64,000 bases of DNA from SZUA-100 sp965248135 (GTDB lineage: Bacteria; Pseudomonadota; Alphaproteobacteria; Rhizobiales; Rhizobiaceae): assembly GCA_965248135.1 (NCBI GenBank), contig CBDFIN010000012.1, positions 1,922,001 to 1,986,000 on the forward strand, written 5' to 3'. The position numbers and the translations under genes are program-made. Below are positions 17,472 to 26,728 of this stretch, piece after piece; position 1 is the stretch's first letter, and every line of letters starts with the position of its first letter. Below the pieces are notes generated by a model, which saw only the letters and a list, made by a program, of their open reading frames with translations, ran no database searches and was not told the DNA's origin.

Positions 17472-18767
17472 TTACTCCGCAATCACGATTACCGGATTTT
17501 CAGGTATCAGTGCTTCGCGGTATTTACGGTCAGTGAGATCGATAGTTTGATCGATTTCCTGATAGCGCCGGACCGTTTCCAGGCTCCAGCCATATCTCTG
17601 CCACCGGTTATAGCGGACCGCCTGTTTGACGTTGTTCTTCAGCGTTTTTGCATCGGCGTTGGTATATCCTGCTTTTAAATCAGCGATCTCCTCTGCCGTT
17701 GGACCATTGTTGCGAAAATCGGCAATTGTCTGTTTGATAGTTTTTACAGTTTCCTGCAGATTTTCTTTGCTGACCCTGCCATTTATTGCCAGCGTTCCGA
17801 TTTTCGAATAAGGTTGAAGCAGGGAATTAAATCCATAAGTCTTTCCGGTTTGCTCGCGAACTGTTTTGAACAGTCGGGATTTTGCTCCTTTTGCCAACAT
17901 ACGATTGAGAAAGAAAGAAGCAGACCAGGTATCGTAATCAGAAGCATTTTGGGTAAAGCCGCCAGCTATGATGATCGCCTGGGCATTGGTGCCCGCAATC
18001 CTGACAGGTTCTCGAGGGGCTGGTGCCGAGAACACGTCAGGGAGCTTCGGCACATTGCCCTTTTGCGGAAGCCCGTCAAACAACGCTTCAACAAGCTTTA
18101 CCATTTCGGCCACATATATATTTCCAACAACTGTAACTAGCACACCCTCGCGCACAATTCGGTTGCGATGCCACTTTATCAGATCTTCGCGGGTTACCGC
18201 TCTGATGCGGGCCGGATCGCCGATATAATTTGCGCCGTAAGGATGGGGTTTTCCAAGCGTGTCAATAAATGCCAGCGTAGCTATGATATCGTGGCGTTTG
18301 CGCAGCTTCTCATTTTGGCGGGCCAGATCCTCCCTGATCTGCCTAATTTTCTTTTCCGGGAAATCGGGCTTTGTCAGCACACGATTGGCGAGTTTAACCA
18401 CTTCCGCAATATTGGCGGAAGGCGCTAGCGCCAGTCCAACCTGATATTCGAGATGGGGCGATATAACTATCCCACCCTGAAGATCATCCATATCTTCTTT
18501 TAGAGCCCCAAGTTTTATCCCGTCCGATGATTGAAACATTGTATTTGCGCCGAAAAAGGAAACCTGTGGCCCCTTCATCAAATCATGGGCCACACCGCCA
18601 GGGAATGAAAACGAGATTGCTACGATATCCTGAGCATCGCTTTTGACATATCGAAACTTGAGGCCTGAAGGGGTCGTCGCTTCTCTGACGTCAACTTCTT
18701 CAGCCATGGCTGGCAGGTTGAAACCGAGCATTATCGCGAAAATCAGGGGTAATAAGCGTCTACTCAT
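17472..18767 (-). CDS. M16-family peptidase homologue, catalytically degenerate subunit
   Basis: 431 residues with a signal peptide (LLPLIFAIMLGFNLPAMAEE). The two M16 halves are recognisable (ISFSFPGGVAHDLMKGPQVS; SASFFLNRMLAKGAKSRLFK; GKTYGFNS), but the HxxEH zinc motif is absent: the equivalent region reads PQVSFFGANTMFQ. Its C-terminal RLFKTVREQTGKTYGF is the typical substrate-groove segment. It overlaps the catalytic partner gene upstream by 8 nt. A heterodimeric periplasmic protease of the alpha/beta M16 type is likely. Confidence 0.85.
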   Translation of the reverse strand: MSRRLLPLIFAIMLGFNLPAMAEEVDVREATTPSGLKFRYVKSDAQDIVAISFSFPGGVAHDLMKGPQVSFFGANTMFQSSDGIKLGALKEDMDDLQGGIVISPHLEYQVGLALAPSANIAEVVKLANRVLTKPDFPEKKIRQIREDLARQNEKLRKRHDIIATLAFIDTLGKPHPYGANYIGDPARIRAVTREDLIKWHRNRIVREGVLVTVVGNIYVAEMVKLVEALFDGLPQKGNVPKLPDVFSAPAPREPVRIAGTNAQAIIIAGGFTQNASDYDTWSASFFLNRMLAKGAKSRLFKTVREQTGKTYGFNSLLQPYSKIGTLAINGRVSKENLQETVKTIKQTIADFRNNGPTAEEIADLKAGYTNADAKTLKNNVKQAVRYNRWQRYGWSLETVRRYQEIDQTIDLTDRKYREALIPENPVIVIAE

Positions 18768-20169
18768 TGGTGCTTTCCTCCGGTGCCAATATTAGCGTTC
18801 CATCTCGAACGGGTTTTTTCAGACTATTCAGAAAATCCGCGATGTCTTGAGGTCTTGTTGCATCGATTTCCTGCGGCCAGTTCCAGGCAAAATTGTAGCC
18901 GAAATCAGCGATGGCGCCGGCAAAACCGGCTGCAGCATGGTCAGGGTTTTCCCACTTGCGCTGAATTGATTTCTTGATGCGCTTTTTCAGCCGGGCAAAG
19001 CTTTTGTCGCTGACACCGTTTTGAGATAATTCAGCAAGATAGGCATTCAGCGCCAGCTTTATTTGATTAACATCGGCGCCATCGGCCAGCGTGGCGCCGA
19101 AACGCATCGAAAAGTAGCCATCAATTGGTGTTCCTATCGAAAAGCTCCAGTTGCGGACAATACGATCATCCTCGGCAATCCTGTCATGCAGTCCTTCAGA
19201 CAACCGGCTGCCGATTGCATTGAGCAGCAGTTGCTTGGCTGCCAAATACCGTTTCCAATTCTTTCCCGAATGATAAATCCTGTTCCAGGAAAATCTGGTT
19301 GACTGGACGCGGTTCGATTTCGCTTTGATCTCAAAGGGTTTCTCAGGTTCAATCCGGATGCCTAAATCCGCTATCAGAGCCGGAAGCTCGAGCAATTGTT
19401 GATCAGGCTTTTTCGGCGGATTATCTGTATCGATGACCAGAACGGTAAATTTTTCCGCTGGCAAAATGCTTCGTGCAGTTTTCAGGATTGCTTTCCTGTC
19501 CAATTCGCCCGAGATCAAAACCAGCGCCTTTGACGGCAGATAATGGAGATCATTCCACCGCTTTACCTCTTCCAGCGTCAACGCCTCAATCTCTTCCAGA
19601 CGGCCTACCGGGCCATGGGCCAACGGCGTACCTTCAAGGAGTTGGGTGTTAAACCGGATGGAATGGACGGTATCGGGGTGAGAGCGGGTACGCTGCAATA
19701 TCTCCTGTATGACGATTTCTTTCTCACGTTCGAATTCTGCCCCGGAAACATCCAACGGCGTCGAAATTCCCCGGTGGGCTTTCAAAACGGCGGCAAGATC
19801 GCTCCTCAATGCGCGGAAGCGATAGACCGTCTTGTCGGAGTGGGTGGAGGCGCTGAAGCTCGCGCCTGGAATGTCCTCGTAAACACCAGACTCTTGAGCC
19901 GAGGTTGTCTTGAACTTTAAGTGTTCTACCAGATGCGCTTCACCTGGAAACTTGTCGTGAATCGAGCCGACGGGATAGGTGATGGAGATGTTGAGGGGGG
20001 ATGCGGCATGTGTATTAATCGGGTGCAGAAGTAAAACCGTCAGCGCAATGCAAATTGCGATAGCGATAAATCGACAACTGTCCAGAGCTTTGCTAACAGG
20101 TATTGTATTCATCCAGGAAAATCTTTCGAAAAGCTCTCGAATTCTTCTTATCCATCGTTTCAAAGGCAT
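18760..20169 (-). CDS. M16-family zinc peptidase, catalytic subunit
   Basis: Up to 469 residues. The inverted zinc motif HLVEH appears in FPGEAHLVEHLKFKTT, with downstream EREKEIVIQEILQR supplying the third ligand. A membrane or signal segment (FIAIAICIALTVLLLHP) precedes it, so the protein acts in the periplasm or at the membrane. The start is uncertain: the ATG at 20169 gives a basic leader, and the ATG at 20112 gives a normal signal peptide. Neither has a good ribosome site. It is first in a two-gene operon with the inactive partner. Confidence 0.83.
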   Translation of the reverse strand: MPLKRWIRRIRELFERFSWMNTIPVSKALDSCRFIAIAICIALTVLLLHPINTHAASPLNISITYPVGSIHDKFPGEAHLVEHLKFKTTSAQESGVYEDIPGASFSASTHSDKTVYRFRALRSDLAAVLKAHRGISTPLDVSGAEFEREKEIVIQEILQRTRSHPDTVHSIRFNTQLLEGTPLAHGPVGRLEEIEALTLEEVKRWNDLHYLPSKALVLISGELDRKAILKTARSILPAEKFTVLVIDTDNPPKKPDQQLLELPALIADLGIRIEPEKPFEIKAKSNRVQSTRFSWNRIYHSGKNWKRYLAAKQLLLNAIGSRLSEGLHDRIAEDDRIVRNWSFSIGTPIDGYFSMRFGATLADGADVNQIKLALNAYLAELSQNGVSDKSFARLKKRIKKSIQRKWENPDHAAAGFAGAIADFGYNFAWNWPQEIDATRPQDIADFLNSLKKPVRDGTLILAPEESTNE

Positions 20170-20262
20170 GCAATAATTTTGGATGATCCAATCAAATAAA
20201 TTTGAAAAAAACCAGGCTCGTTGAACAATTACAATGCCCGCAAAATCACCGATAGTGGGTAG

Positions 20263-20384
20263 AATGAGACATTTGAGTCCCTCGACGCAAAGAGGAATTC
20301 TTCAATAACACACTCAAATGCCTCGATAATTCTATCCATCACTAAAGATTCTAGCGGTTCGAAGCGTTAGAATAGAACCATTAG
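20263..20384. repeat. Degenerate remnant of a palindromic composite
   Basis: TAGAATGAGACATTTGAG and CTCAAATG...ATTCTA resemble a decayed B unit. They are followed by CTAGCGGTTC (20351-20360) and GAACCATTAG (20375-20384), which look like the two feet of an A unit with the interior deleted. This is weak but directly adjacent to the intact solo A unit at 20412. Confidence 0.35.
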
Positions 20385-20411
20385 AGGCAGTGAACGGACA
20401 CTATCGCAGAG

Positions 20412-20484
20412 CTAGTGGTTCTGTACCAACATTTGTAAATAAGGGTGCTGCAGGGGGATGCAAATGTTGGAATCGAACCACTAG
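20412..20484. repeat. Solo palindromic unit A2
   Basis: CTAGTGGTTCTGTACCAACA at the left, TGCAAATGTTGGAATC near the right and GAACCACTAG at the end. It is the only unit found without an intact neighbour, and lies in the leader region of the lsrF-like gene. Confidence 0.8.
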
Positions 20485-20580
20485 TTTGCTATTGCAGTTG
20501 GATTTTTTGCTCGCTATCGATTGCCAGGCTCTAAATCAACGTTGTATCACAGCAAACCACGCATTTGAACGGGAATTACC

Positions 20581-21462
20581 ATGGCAGATATCGACGACAT
20601 CAAGGACGGCAAAAAATTTGGCTTGGATCAGCCGGCAGACAATCAGGGTTTTTTTCTAAAGGGCAATGCCAATTACGACTGGGGCATCAAGAACCGGATG
20701 AGCCGGATTTTTAATCCAAAATCCGGGCGTACGGTGATGCTGGCGTTCGATCACGGCTATTTTCAGGGGCCGACCAGCGGGTTGGAGCGGATTGATTTGA
20801 ACATCCTGCCGCTGGTGGATTATGCCGATGTCATAATGTGCACGCGCGGCGTGTTGCGGGCCAATATCCCTCCTACCGTGACCAAGCCGGTGGTGCTGCG
20901 CTGTTCCGGCGGTAATTCGATCCTCACTGAATTATCGAATGAAACCATCGCTGTCGATATCGACGACGCCACCAGACTGGGCGTCTGTGCGATGGCAGCA
21001 CAGGTCTATATCGGTGCTGAGTTCGAGCACAAATCGATTAGCAATGTGATCAAGCTTATCGACAGCGGCCTGAAGGTCGGCATACCCACGCTCGCGGTTA
21101 CCGGTGTTGGCAAGGACATGGTGCGCGATGCCCGTTATTTCGGACTTTCTACCCGAATTGCCGCCGAAATCGGCGCGCACTATGTCAAGAGCTACTTTGT
21201 CGAGGAAGGTTTTGAGCGCATTGTTGCCGGTTGCCCGGTGCCGATTGTCATTGCCGGCGGCAAGAAACTGCCGGAACCGGAGGCGCTGGAAATGGCCTAC
21301 CGGGCCGTCGATCAGGGTGCCGCCGGGGTTGATATGGGCCGCAACATTTTTCAGTCAAAAGCTCCAATTGCCATGATCAAGGCGGTGTCGCGTGTGGTGC
21401 ACGAGCTGGAAAAGCCCGACAAGGCTTTCCAGATGTTTAACGACTTAAAGTCGACAGGGTGA
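20581..21462 (+). CDS. lsrF: LsrF-family 3-hydroxy-5-phosphonooxypentane-2,4-dione thiolase
   Basis: 293 residues, the usual LsrF length. It is recognisable along its whole length: [91 protein letters not shown]. In enteric bacteria LsrF is the last step of phospho-autoinducer-2 breakdown, transferring an acetyl group to CoA. No lsrK, lsrR, lsrG or lsr transporter is visible here. The next gene is a thiolase, so the enzyme may serve another class I aldolase-like or acetyl-transfer step. Confidence 0.88.
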   Translation: MADIDDIKDGKKFGLDQPADNQGFFLKGNANYDWGIKNRMSRIFNPKSGRTVMLAFDHGYFQGPTSGLERIDLNILPLVDYADVIMCTRGVLRANIPPTVTKPVVLRCSGGNSILTELSNETIAVDIDDATRLGVCAMAAQVYIGAEFEHKSISNVIKLIDSGLKVGIPTLAVTGVGKDMVRDARYFGLSTRIAAEIGAHYVKSYFVEEGFERIVAGCPVPIVIAGGKKLPEPEALEMAYRAVDQGAAGVDMGRNIFQSKAPIAMIKAVSRVVHELEKPDKAFQMFNDLKSTG

Positions 21463-21534
21463 TGAATATCCGGTTCCTTTGACGCTAAATTTGCCCTAAG
21501 GACAAGGTCATCACACATCAGGAAAGGAAACGCC

Positions 21535-22698
21535 ATGAGCGCATGTATTGTTGGCTGGGCGCACTCGAAATTCGGCAAGCTGGAAGACGAGACGGTGGAA
21601 AGCCTGATTGCCGGCGTGGTCGGTGATGCGCTTGCTAATGCCGGTCTTGAGGCGAGTGATATTGACGAAATTGTTCTCGGCCATTTCAATGCCGGTTTTT
21701 CACCACAGGACTTTACCGCCAGTCTGGTCCTGCAGGCCTGCGATGCTTTCCGCTTCAAACCGGCCACCCGGGTGGAAAATGCCTGCGCTACCGGTTCTGC
21801 CGCAGTGCACCAGGGCATCAAGGCGATCAATTCGGGCGCCCGCAAGGTGCTTGTCGTCGGGGTCGAAAAGATGACCTCAACACCACGCGAAGAGATCGGC
21901 CAGAACCTGCTCAAGGCCTGCTACATCAAAGAAGAAGGCGACACGCCAGCAGGTTTTGCCGGCGTATTCGGCAACATCGCCCAGGCCTATTTCCAGCGCT
22001 ATGGCGACCAGTTGGACGCACTGGCCAAAATTGCTGCAAAGAACCACAAGAACGGTGTCAATAATCCTTATGCCCAGATGCAACGCGATTTCGGTTATGA
22101 TTTCTGCCGGACCGAGAGCGATAAAAACCCCTATGTGGCCGGCCCGCTGAAACGCACCGACTGTTCGCTGGTTTCTGATGGTGCGGCGGCGATTATTCTG
22201 GCTGATACACAAACGGCGCTGGCGATGGACAAGGCGGTGGCCTTTCGAAGCTGCGCCCATGCCCAGGATTTTCTGCCGATGTCGAAACGCGACATTCTTC
22301 AGTTTGAGGGTTGCGCGGTCGCCTGGCAACGAGCCTTGAAAGATGCTGGTCTCGAACTCGACGACCTTTCCTTTGTCGAGACCCATGATTGTTTCACCAT
22401 CGCCGAAATGATTGAATATGAGGCGATGGGCCTTGCCAAACCGGGTCAAGGTGCCAATGTGGTGCTCGAAGGCGAGACCGAAATGGGGGGCCGGTTGCCG
22501 GTCAATCCATCCGGCGGGTTGAAGGCCAAAGGCCACCCGATCGGGGCAACTGGCGTTTCCATGCACGCACTGACCGCAATGCAGCTCACTGAAACGGCGG
22601 GCGGCATTCAGGTGCCGGGCGCCGAACTTGGTGGCATTTTTAATATGGGCGGGGCGGCGGTTGCCAATTATGTCTCGATCCTGCAGCGCATAAAATAG
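21535..22698 (+). CDS. Thiolase-family acetyl-CoA acetyltransferase
   Basis: 387 residues with GGAAAGGAAACGCC before the ATG. The active-site cysteine is in VENACATGSAAVHQG near residue 86. The C-terminal histidine and glycine-rich loop are in NPSGGLKAKGHPIGATGVSM and the final GGIFNMGGAAVANYVSIL. The sequence style is closer to SCP-x/acetyl-CoA acetyltransferase-like thiolases than to PhaA. It probably acts with the LsrF homologue immediately upstream in acyl-CoA cleavage. Confidence 0.87.
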   Translation: MSACIVGWAHSKFGKLEDETVESLIAGVVGDALANAGLEASDIDEIVLGHFNAGFSPQDFTASLVLQACDAFRFKPATRVENACATGSAAVHQGIKAINSGARKVLVVGVEKMTSTPREEIGQNLLKACYIKEEGDTPAGFAGVFGNIAQAYFQRYGDQLDALAKIAAKNHKNGVNNPYAQMQRDFGYDFCRTESDKNPYVAGPLKRTDCSLVSDGAAAIILADTQTALAMDKAVAFRSCAHAQDFLPMSKRDILQFEGCAVAWQRALKDAGLELDDLSFVETHDCFTIAEMIEYEAMGLAKPGQGANVVLEGETEMGGRLPVNPSGGLKAKGHPIGATGVSMHALTAMQLTETAGGIQVPGAELGGIFNMGGAAVANYVSILQRIK

Positions 22699-22722
22699 CT
22701 ATCGATAAGGGGTTAAAATGCC

Positions 22723-23733
22723 ATGACCAACCCGGTGCTGGTAGAAATTACTCGCGGTGATTTGGTGGAAAGCCGTCATCGCGGCGCTGTTGCAGTAGTT
22801 GATGGCGACGGCAATAATGTGTTGCAGATCGGCGATGTTGATAAACCGGTTTTCCCCCGTTCGGCGGCCAAGGCGCTGCAGGCATTGCCGCTGATGGAAA
22901 GCGGTGCGGCAAAGCACTACGATCTGCAGCCGCACGAACTGGCGCTTGCCTGTTCATCCCATGCCGGTGAACCGGGGCATGTTGAGACGGCCCAATCAAT
23001 ACTTGCAAAGGCTGGTCTCGATCACACCGCCCTTGAATGCGGTTGCCACAGACCCTCCAACGAGAGCGCAAGTCTGGCGATGGCCCAAAGGGGCGACAAA
23101 CTTACCACATTGCACAATAATTGCTCTGGCAAACATGCGGGTTTTTTATGCCTCGCCTGCCACCAAAATATCGATCACCGCGGCTATATCGACCGCAAGC
23201 ACCGCATTCAAAAGGAAATAAAGGCCACGCTGGAACATTTGACCGGTGTCGCGCACGACGAAGACCATTGTGGCATCGATGGCTGTTCGATCCCAACCTA
23301 TGCGGTGCCGCTTTCTTCTCTTGCCCACGGCTTTGCCATATTCGCCACCGGAACGGGGCTTGCGCCACTTCGCGCCGAGGCGGCAAATGCTCTATACAGC
23401 GCCTGTGTCAATAATCCCTGGTATGTGGCCGGCACCGATCGTGCCTGCACCGACATCATGAGGGCCGGAAGCCGGCGGGTATTTGTCAAGACCGGCGCAG
23501 AGGGGGTCTATTGCGCCGCCATTCCCGAACTGGGCATGGGCATTGCGCTAAAATGCGATGACGGTACGACCCGGGCGGCAGAGTCCATGGTCGCCAATGT
23601 CATTGCCAATCTGCTGCAAAACGATGATGACAGCGGCAACGCCATTCGCGTCATCGCTAACCCGGTGCTGAAAAATCGAAACGGCATTGTGGTTGGGGCC
23701 ATACGCGCTGCCGGCGAGCTCGCTGACCAATAG
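22723..23733 (+). CDS. L-asparaginase, Rhizobium etli type (asparaginase II family)
   Basis: 336 residues. Family hallmarks are KPVFPRSAAKALQALPLMES with a Ser-Lys pair, ALACSSHAGEPGHVETA, NNCSGKHAGFLCLA and DGCSIPTYAVPLSSLA. This family is distinct from the E. coli type I and II enzymes and is common in rhizobia. It starts 25 nt after the thiolase stop and is probably cotranscribed. It is expected to hydrolyse L-asparagine to aspartate and ammonia in the cytoplasm, as no signal peptide is seen. Confidence 0.88.
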   Translation: MTNPVLVEITRGDLVESRHRGAVAVVDGDGNNVLQIGDVDKPVFPRSAAKALQALPLMESGAAKHYDLQPHELALACSSHAGEPGHVETAQSILAKAGLDHTALECGCHRPSNESASLAMAQRGDKLTTLHNNCSGKHAGFLCLACHQNIDHRGYIDRKHRIQKEIKATLEHLTGVAHDEDHCGIDGCSIPTYAVPLSSLAHGFAIFATGTGLAPLRAEAANALYSACVNNPWYVAGTDRACTDIMRAGSRRVFVKTGAEGVYCAAIPELGMGIALKCDDGTTRAAESMVANVIANLLQNDDDSGNAIRVIANPVLKNRNGIVVGAIRAAGELADQ

Positions 23734-23922
23734 GCAAATGTCGATCTTAGATTTTCCTGTTTTCTGATACAGGGGTATTGCATGAATAGCATTCCGGGCT
23801 TGCAGAGTTGAAGACTGTCTGATTCAACTCTTCCAGAAGATCAATCTGGAAGTGCTTTGTTGCATGGAAGTTCGATAAATTTGGGGATTCCTGTTTTGAG
23901 TTGATTGTGATTCATCGTTGGG

Positions 23923-24867
23923 ATGATCGAATTGAAACAGAACCGATTCGCTGGGCCAAAGCCCAAATACAAACTCACCAATTGGGCTGATTATAACAGC
24001 TCTTTGATCAACCGTGGCTCGTTGACGCTGTGGATTGATGAGGATGTGATTGAGCGTTGGCACCAGGTTTGTGGCAAGGGGCGATCTATCATAATGATGC
24101 AATTTTGTGTGCTTTGTGTCTGCGCTGCGTATTTGGTCTGGCTCTTCGCCAAACCCAGGGTTTTCTCATCTCGTTAGCCCAGATGCTTGAGCTTGATGTG
24201 CAGATACCACATTATTCAACGCTGAGCCGACGGGCTGCAAAGCTGTTTGTCCCAAGCCATCTGGACCCACGCCGTAGCCGACCGGTTCATCTGGTCATTG
24301 ATGCAACAGGTTTAAAGATATTTGGCGAGGGAGAATGGAAAGTCATGGCTCACGGGGTTGGAAAACGCCGGGTGTGGCGCAAGTTGCATCTGGGTGTTGA
24401 TGAACAAACCAATGAGATACTGGTGCATAAGCTGACCGAAAACAATGTCCATGATGGCCCGGTTTTACCTGACCTGCTTGATCAGACTGATGCGGTGCTT
24501 GATCAGGTATCTGCAGATAAGGCCTATGACAGTTTCAAATGTCATAACGCCATTTACAAGCGTGGCGCACGACCGGTTATTGAGCCGCGCAAAGGGGCGT
24601 CATCCAAACCACCGCCCGGCCTCATAGACCTGCCGCCCACGCGCGGTCAAATCGCCAAATGTATCCACCAGATCGGTCGCAAGGAGTGGAAAAAGCAAAG
24701 CAATTATCACCGACGATCGCTGGCTGAAACGGCAATGTTTCGCTACAAAACCATTATTGGACCCAAAATGGCCAACAAAACATTCCAAAAACCAGAAAAC
24801 CGAAGCGGCAATTGGTGTTGCTATCTTGAATAAACTCACAGCCCTTGGCATGCCAAAAACAATCAAG
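23923..24867 (+). pseudogene. IS5-family transposase, frameshifted twice
   Basis: The first frame gives RFAGPKPKYKLTNWADYNSS and DEDVIERWHQVCGKG. The frame changes near 24080 to AIYHNDAILCALCLRCVFGL, then runs through HLVIDATGLKIFGEGEWK, VSADKAYDSFKCHNAI and RYKTIIGPKMANKTF. It shifts again near 24785 to KTEAAIGVAILNKLTALGMP. The 3' end is cut by composite II. The DDE residues are present but the gene cannot give a full protein. Confidence 0.8.
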
Positions 24868-25035
24868 CTAGTGGTTCTGTACCAACATTTGCATCCCGTT
24901 GCAGCACCCATATTTGCAAATGTTGGAATCAAAAGAACCACTAGAATTCAATAAGTTGCTAGTGGTCTTTGTGGCCAAAACGCTTGAAAAAGAACGTGCT
25001 GAAAAGGGATTCAAGCGTTTCGGCCAGACCACTAG
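24868..25035. repeat. Palindromic composite II (unit A3 24868-24944, spacer, unit C1 24959-25035)
   Basis: A3 has feet CTAGTGG/CCACTAG with stem CCAACATTTGCA. C1 has stem GGCCAAAACGCTTGAA paired with TTCAAGCGTTTCGGCC. They are joined by AATTCAATAAGTTG. The composite sits at the very 3' end of the IS5 transposase gene, directly showing mobility after the IS was in place. C1 is identical to C2 at 53910-53986. Confidence 0.85.
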
Positions 25036-25119
25036 CCTGAATTATCTCAACCTGAGACCCCGTTAACTTCAGATAGCTCTATGCAACAAAGCCGTGCGAT
25101 TCCCCTAGTGCTTGAATGA

Positions 25120-26268
25120 TATACCCGGACTCGCCAATAGAGCGGTTTGAGATAATTCTTGCTAAATTGCCTGAAATGGATTCCAGGCTTGAGGGATGAT
25201 CCATGGCAAATTATTTTCACTGACAGGCGAGGAGCGGGCGGAGCTTGAGCAGATTTTGCGCCAGCGCAAGGCGGATGGTCTGATTGTTCGCCGCGCCAAT
25301 GCGCTGTTGCTTTTGGACAAGGGCTGGAAGGCGTAGGCTGTTGCCGATGCGCTTTATCTGGACGCGGAGACGGTCCGCGGATGGCGTCGCCATTTCATTA
25401 AACACAGTTTGCGGTTTTTATATCTTTCGCCCTATTCGAAGCGTGAAGGCCATCTTTCTTTTGAGCAGGAAGGTGAATTGAAGGAGCATTTGAGCCTGCA
25501 TCCGCCGCGCTCAACCAATGAGGTGCGCGCCTATGTTGAAAACAAATATGGGCAGGTCTTTTCGCGTTCGGGTGCGATCAAGCTGATGGCGCGGCTTGGT
25601 TTTGTCTACAAAAAGCCGAAGCTCCTGCCGCTTGAGGCCAAAGAAGACGAGCAGCGCGAATTCATCAAGAAATACAATACACTTTGCAACCAATTGATGG
25701 CCGATGAGGCGATTGTGTTTGGTGATGCGGTGCATCGCGAACATCAATCAAGGCCCGCTCATGGCTGGTTTCCACGTGGATCACGCCCGGCAATTGCCGC
25801 CACATCCGGTCGCAAACGCATTAATATTCACGGGATGCTTAACCTTGAAACCTTCCAGTTCCAGTTTGTCGAAACCGAAAAGATCAACGCTGAAACCACC
25901 CGGCAGTTGGCTTGCAAAAACTGGAAATCCTTCAAAGCGCATTATTCATGTGTTTCTCGACAACGCCCGCTTTCACCATGCAAAGGTCTTGCAGCCCTGG
26001 CTGAAGGCACCCGAACGACGGATAAAACTGCATTTCCTGCCCTCCTATGCACCCCATCTCAACCCGATTGAACGATTATGGGGCCTCATGCACGAACACG
26101 TCACCCATAATCGCCACTATACCTGTTTTAACGATTTCACCGAAGCAATCCTCAACTTCTTCCGAAAAACACTCCCCAAAAAATGGCCCCAATTCCGCGA
26201 CACCGTGACAGATAATTTCAGGGTGATAAAACAGGAAAACTACAGGCTAATTGGGTGAGACGGGTATA
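25120..26268 (+). pseudogene. IS630-family element with dead transposase
   Basis: The ends TATACCCGGACTCGCC and GGTGAGACGGGTATA are inverted and flanked by TA, as for IS630. The transposase is broken at least three times: a missing base near codon 3, an in-frame TAG at about 25337, and a shift near 25910. Readable parts include LTGEERAELEQILRQRKADG, then SGAIKLMARLGFVYKKPKLL, FGDAVH, HVFLDNARFHHAKVL and LNPIERLWGLMHEHV, giving the DDE triad. It abuts the IS5 element. Confidence 0.8.
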
Positions 26269-26386
26269 TTATCTTGACATGGGTTCGTTCCCTTCTTTAT
26301 ATGCACGCGTTCTTAAAAATCGCACTTACTTTAAAGACAAAACACCGTTCCTCTGGCTAATATTTGCGGCGGTTGAATGTGGCGAC

Positions 26387-26463
26387 GGCGGGGTAGCTCA
26401 GCTGGTTAGAGCAGCGGAATCATAATCCGCGTGTCGGGGGTTCAAGTCCCTCTCCCGCTACCA
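26387..26463 (+). tRNA. tRNA-Met (CAT, elongator type)
   Basis: 77 nt with encoded CCA. The acceptor stem starts GGCGGGG. The anticodon stem GCGGA/TCCGC encloses loop ATCATAA, giving anticodon CAT. The T-arm is GGGGGTTCAAGTCCCTC. The sequence is that of an alphaproteobacterial elongator Met tRNA, not initiator. Its 3' half recurs at 30030-30074. Confidence 0.93.
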
Positions 26464-26481
26464 ACAAAATCAATGACTTAG
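26419..26481. repeat. attL-like half (tRNA-Met 3' part plus flank)
   Basis: Matches 30030-30092: 44 of 45 positions within the tRNA and 15 of 18 in the following bases (ACAAAATCAATGACTTAG against ATAATATCAATAACTTAG). Confidence 0.65.
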
Positions 26482-26621
26482 CGGGCTTTTTTTGCCAATT
26501 GGAAGGATCGGCGGATTTTTGACGTTTCCGAATTGAACATTTATCCAATCCGAAGCTATTATTTGGTAATATTTCCAGTTACTTATGATTTTTCAGATAC
26601 GCAGATTTAGCTTCACAATAG

Positions 26622-26630
26622 TGGCACGTT
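26622..26630 (+). promoter_or_regulatory. TGGCACGTT repeat near the left islet end
   Basis: The same 9-mer occurs twice near the right end at 29950 and 29962. Repeats of this kind beside tRNA-type att sites are consistent with integrase arm-binding sites. Confidence 0.35.
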
Positions 26631-26728
26631 TTAACGGGCTAGAGCAGATTGGTCGAATCATATCTAAAACCTATCATTAATATATAGTCTGCTTTTGGCT
26701 GGATTTCTACCACTACGTCTTGTCGACC

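Larger units (their letters stand above)
23854..25092 (+). mobile_element. Decayed IS5-family element carrying palindromic composite II
   Basis: Bounded by inverted GCTTTGTTGCAT (23854-23865) and ATGCAACAAAGC (25081-25092), typical IS5-group ends. Removing composite II (168 bp) leaves about 1.07 kb, the normal size for this group. Confidence 0.75.

Noticed and set aside
25119..26268. Functional IS630 transposase
   Set aside because: It contains an early frame break, an in-frame TAG and a later shift, without the slippery tract seen in the 31.2-kb copy.
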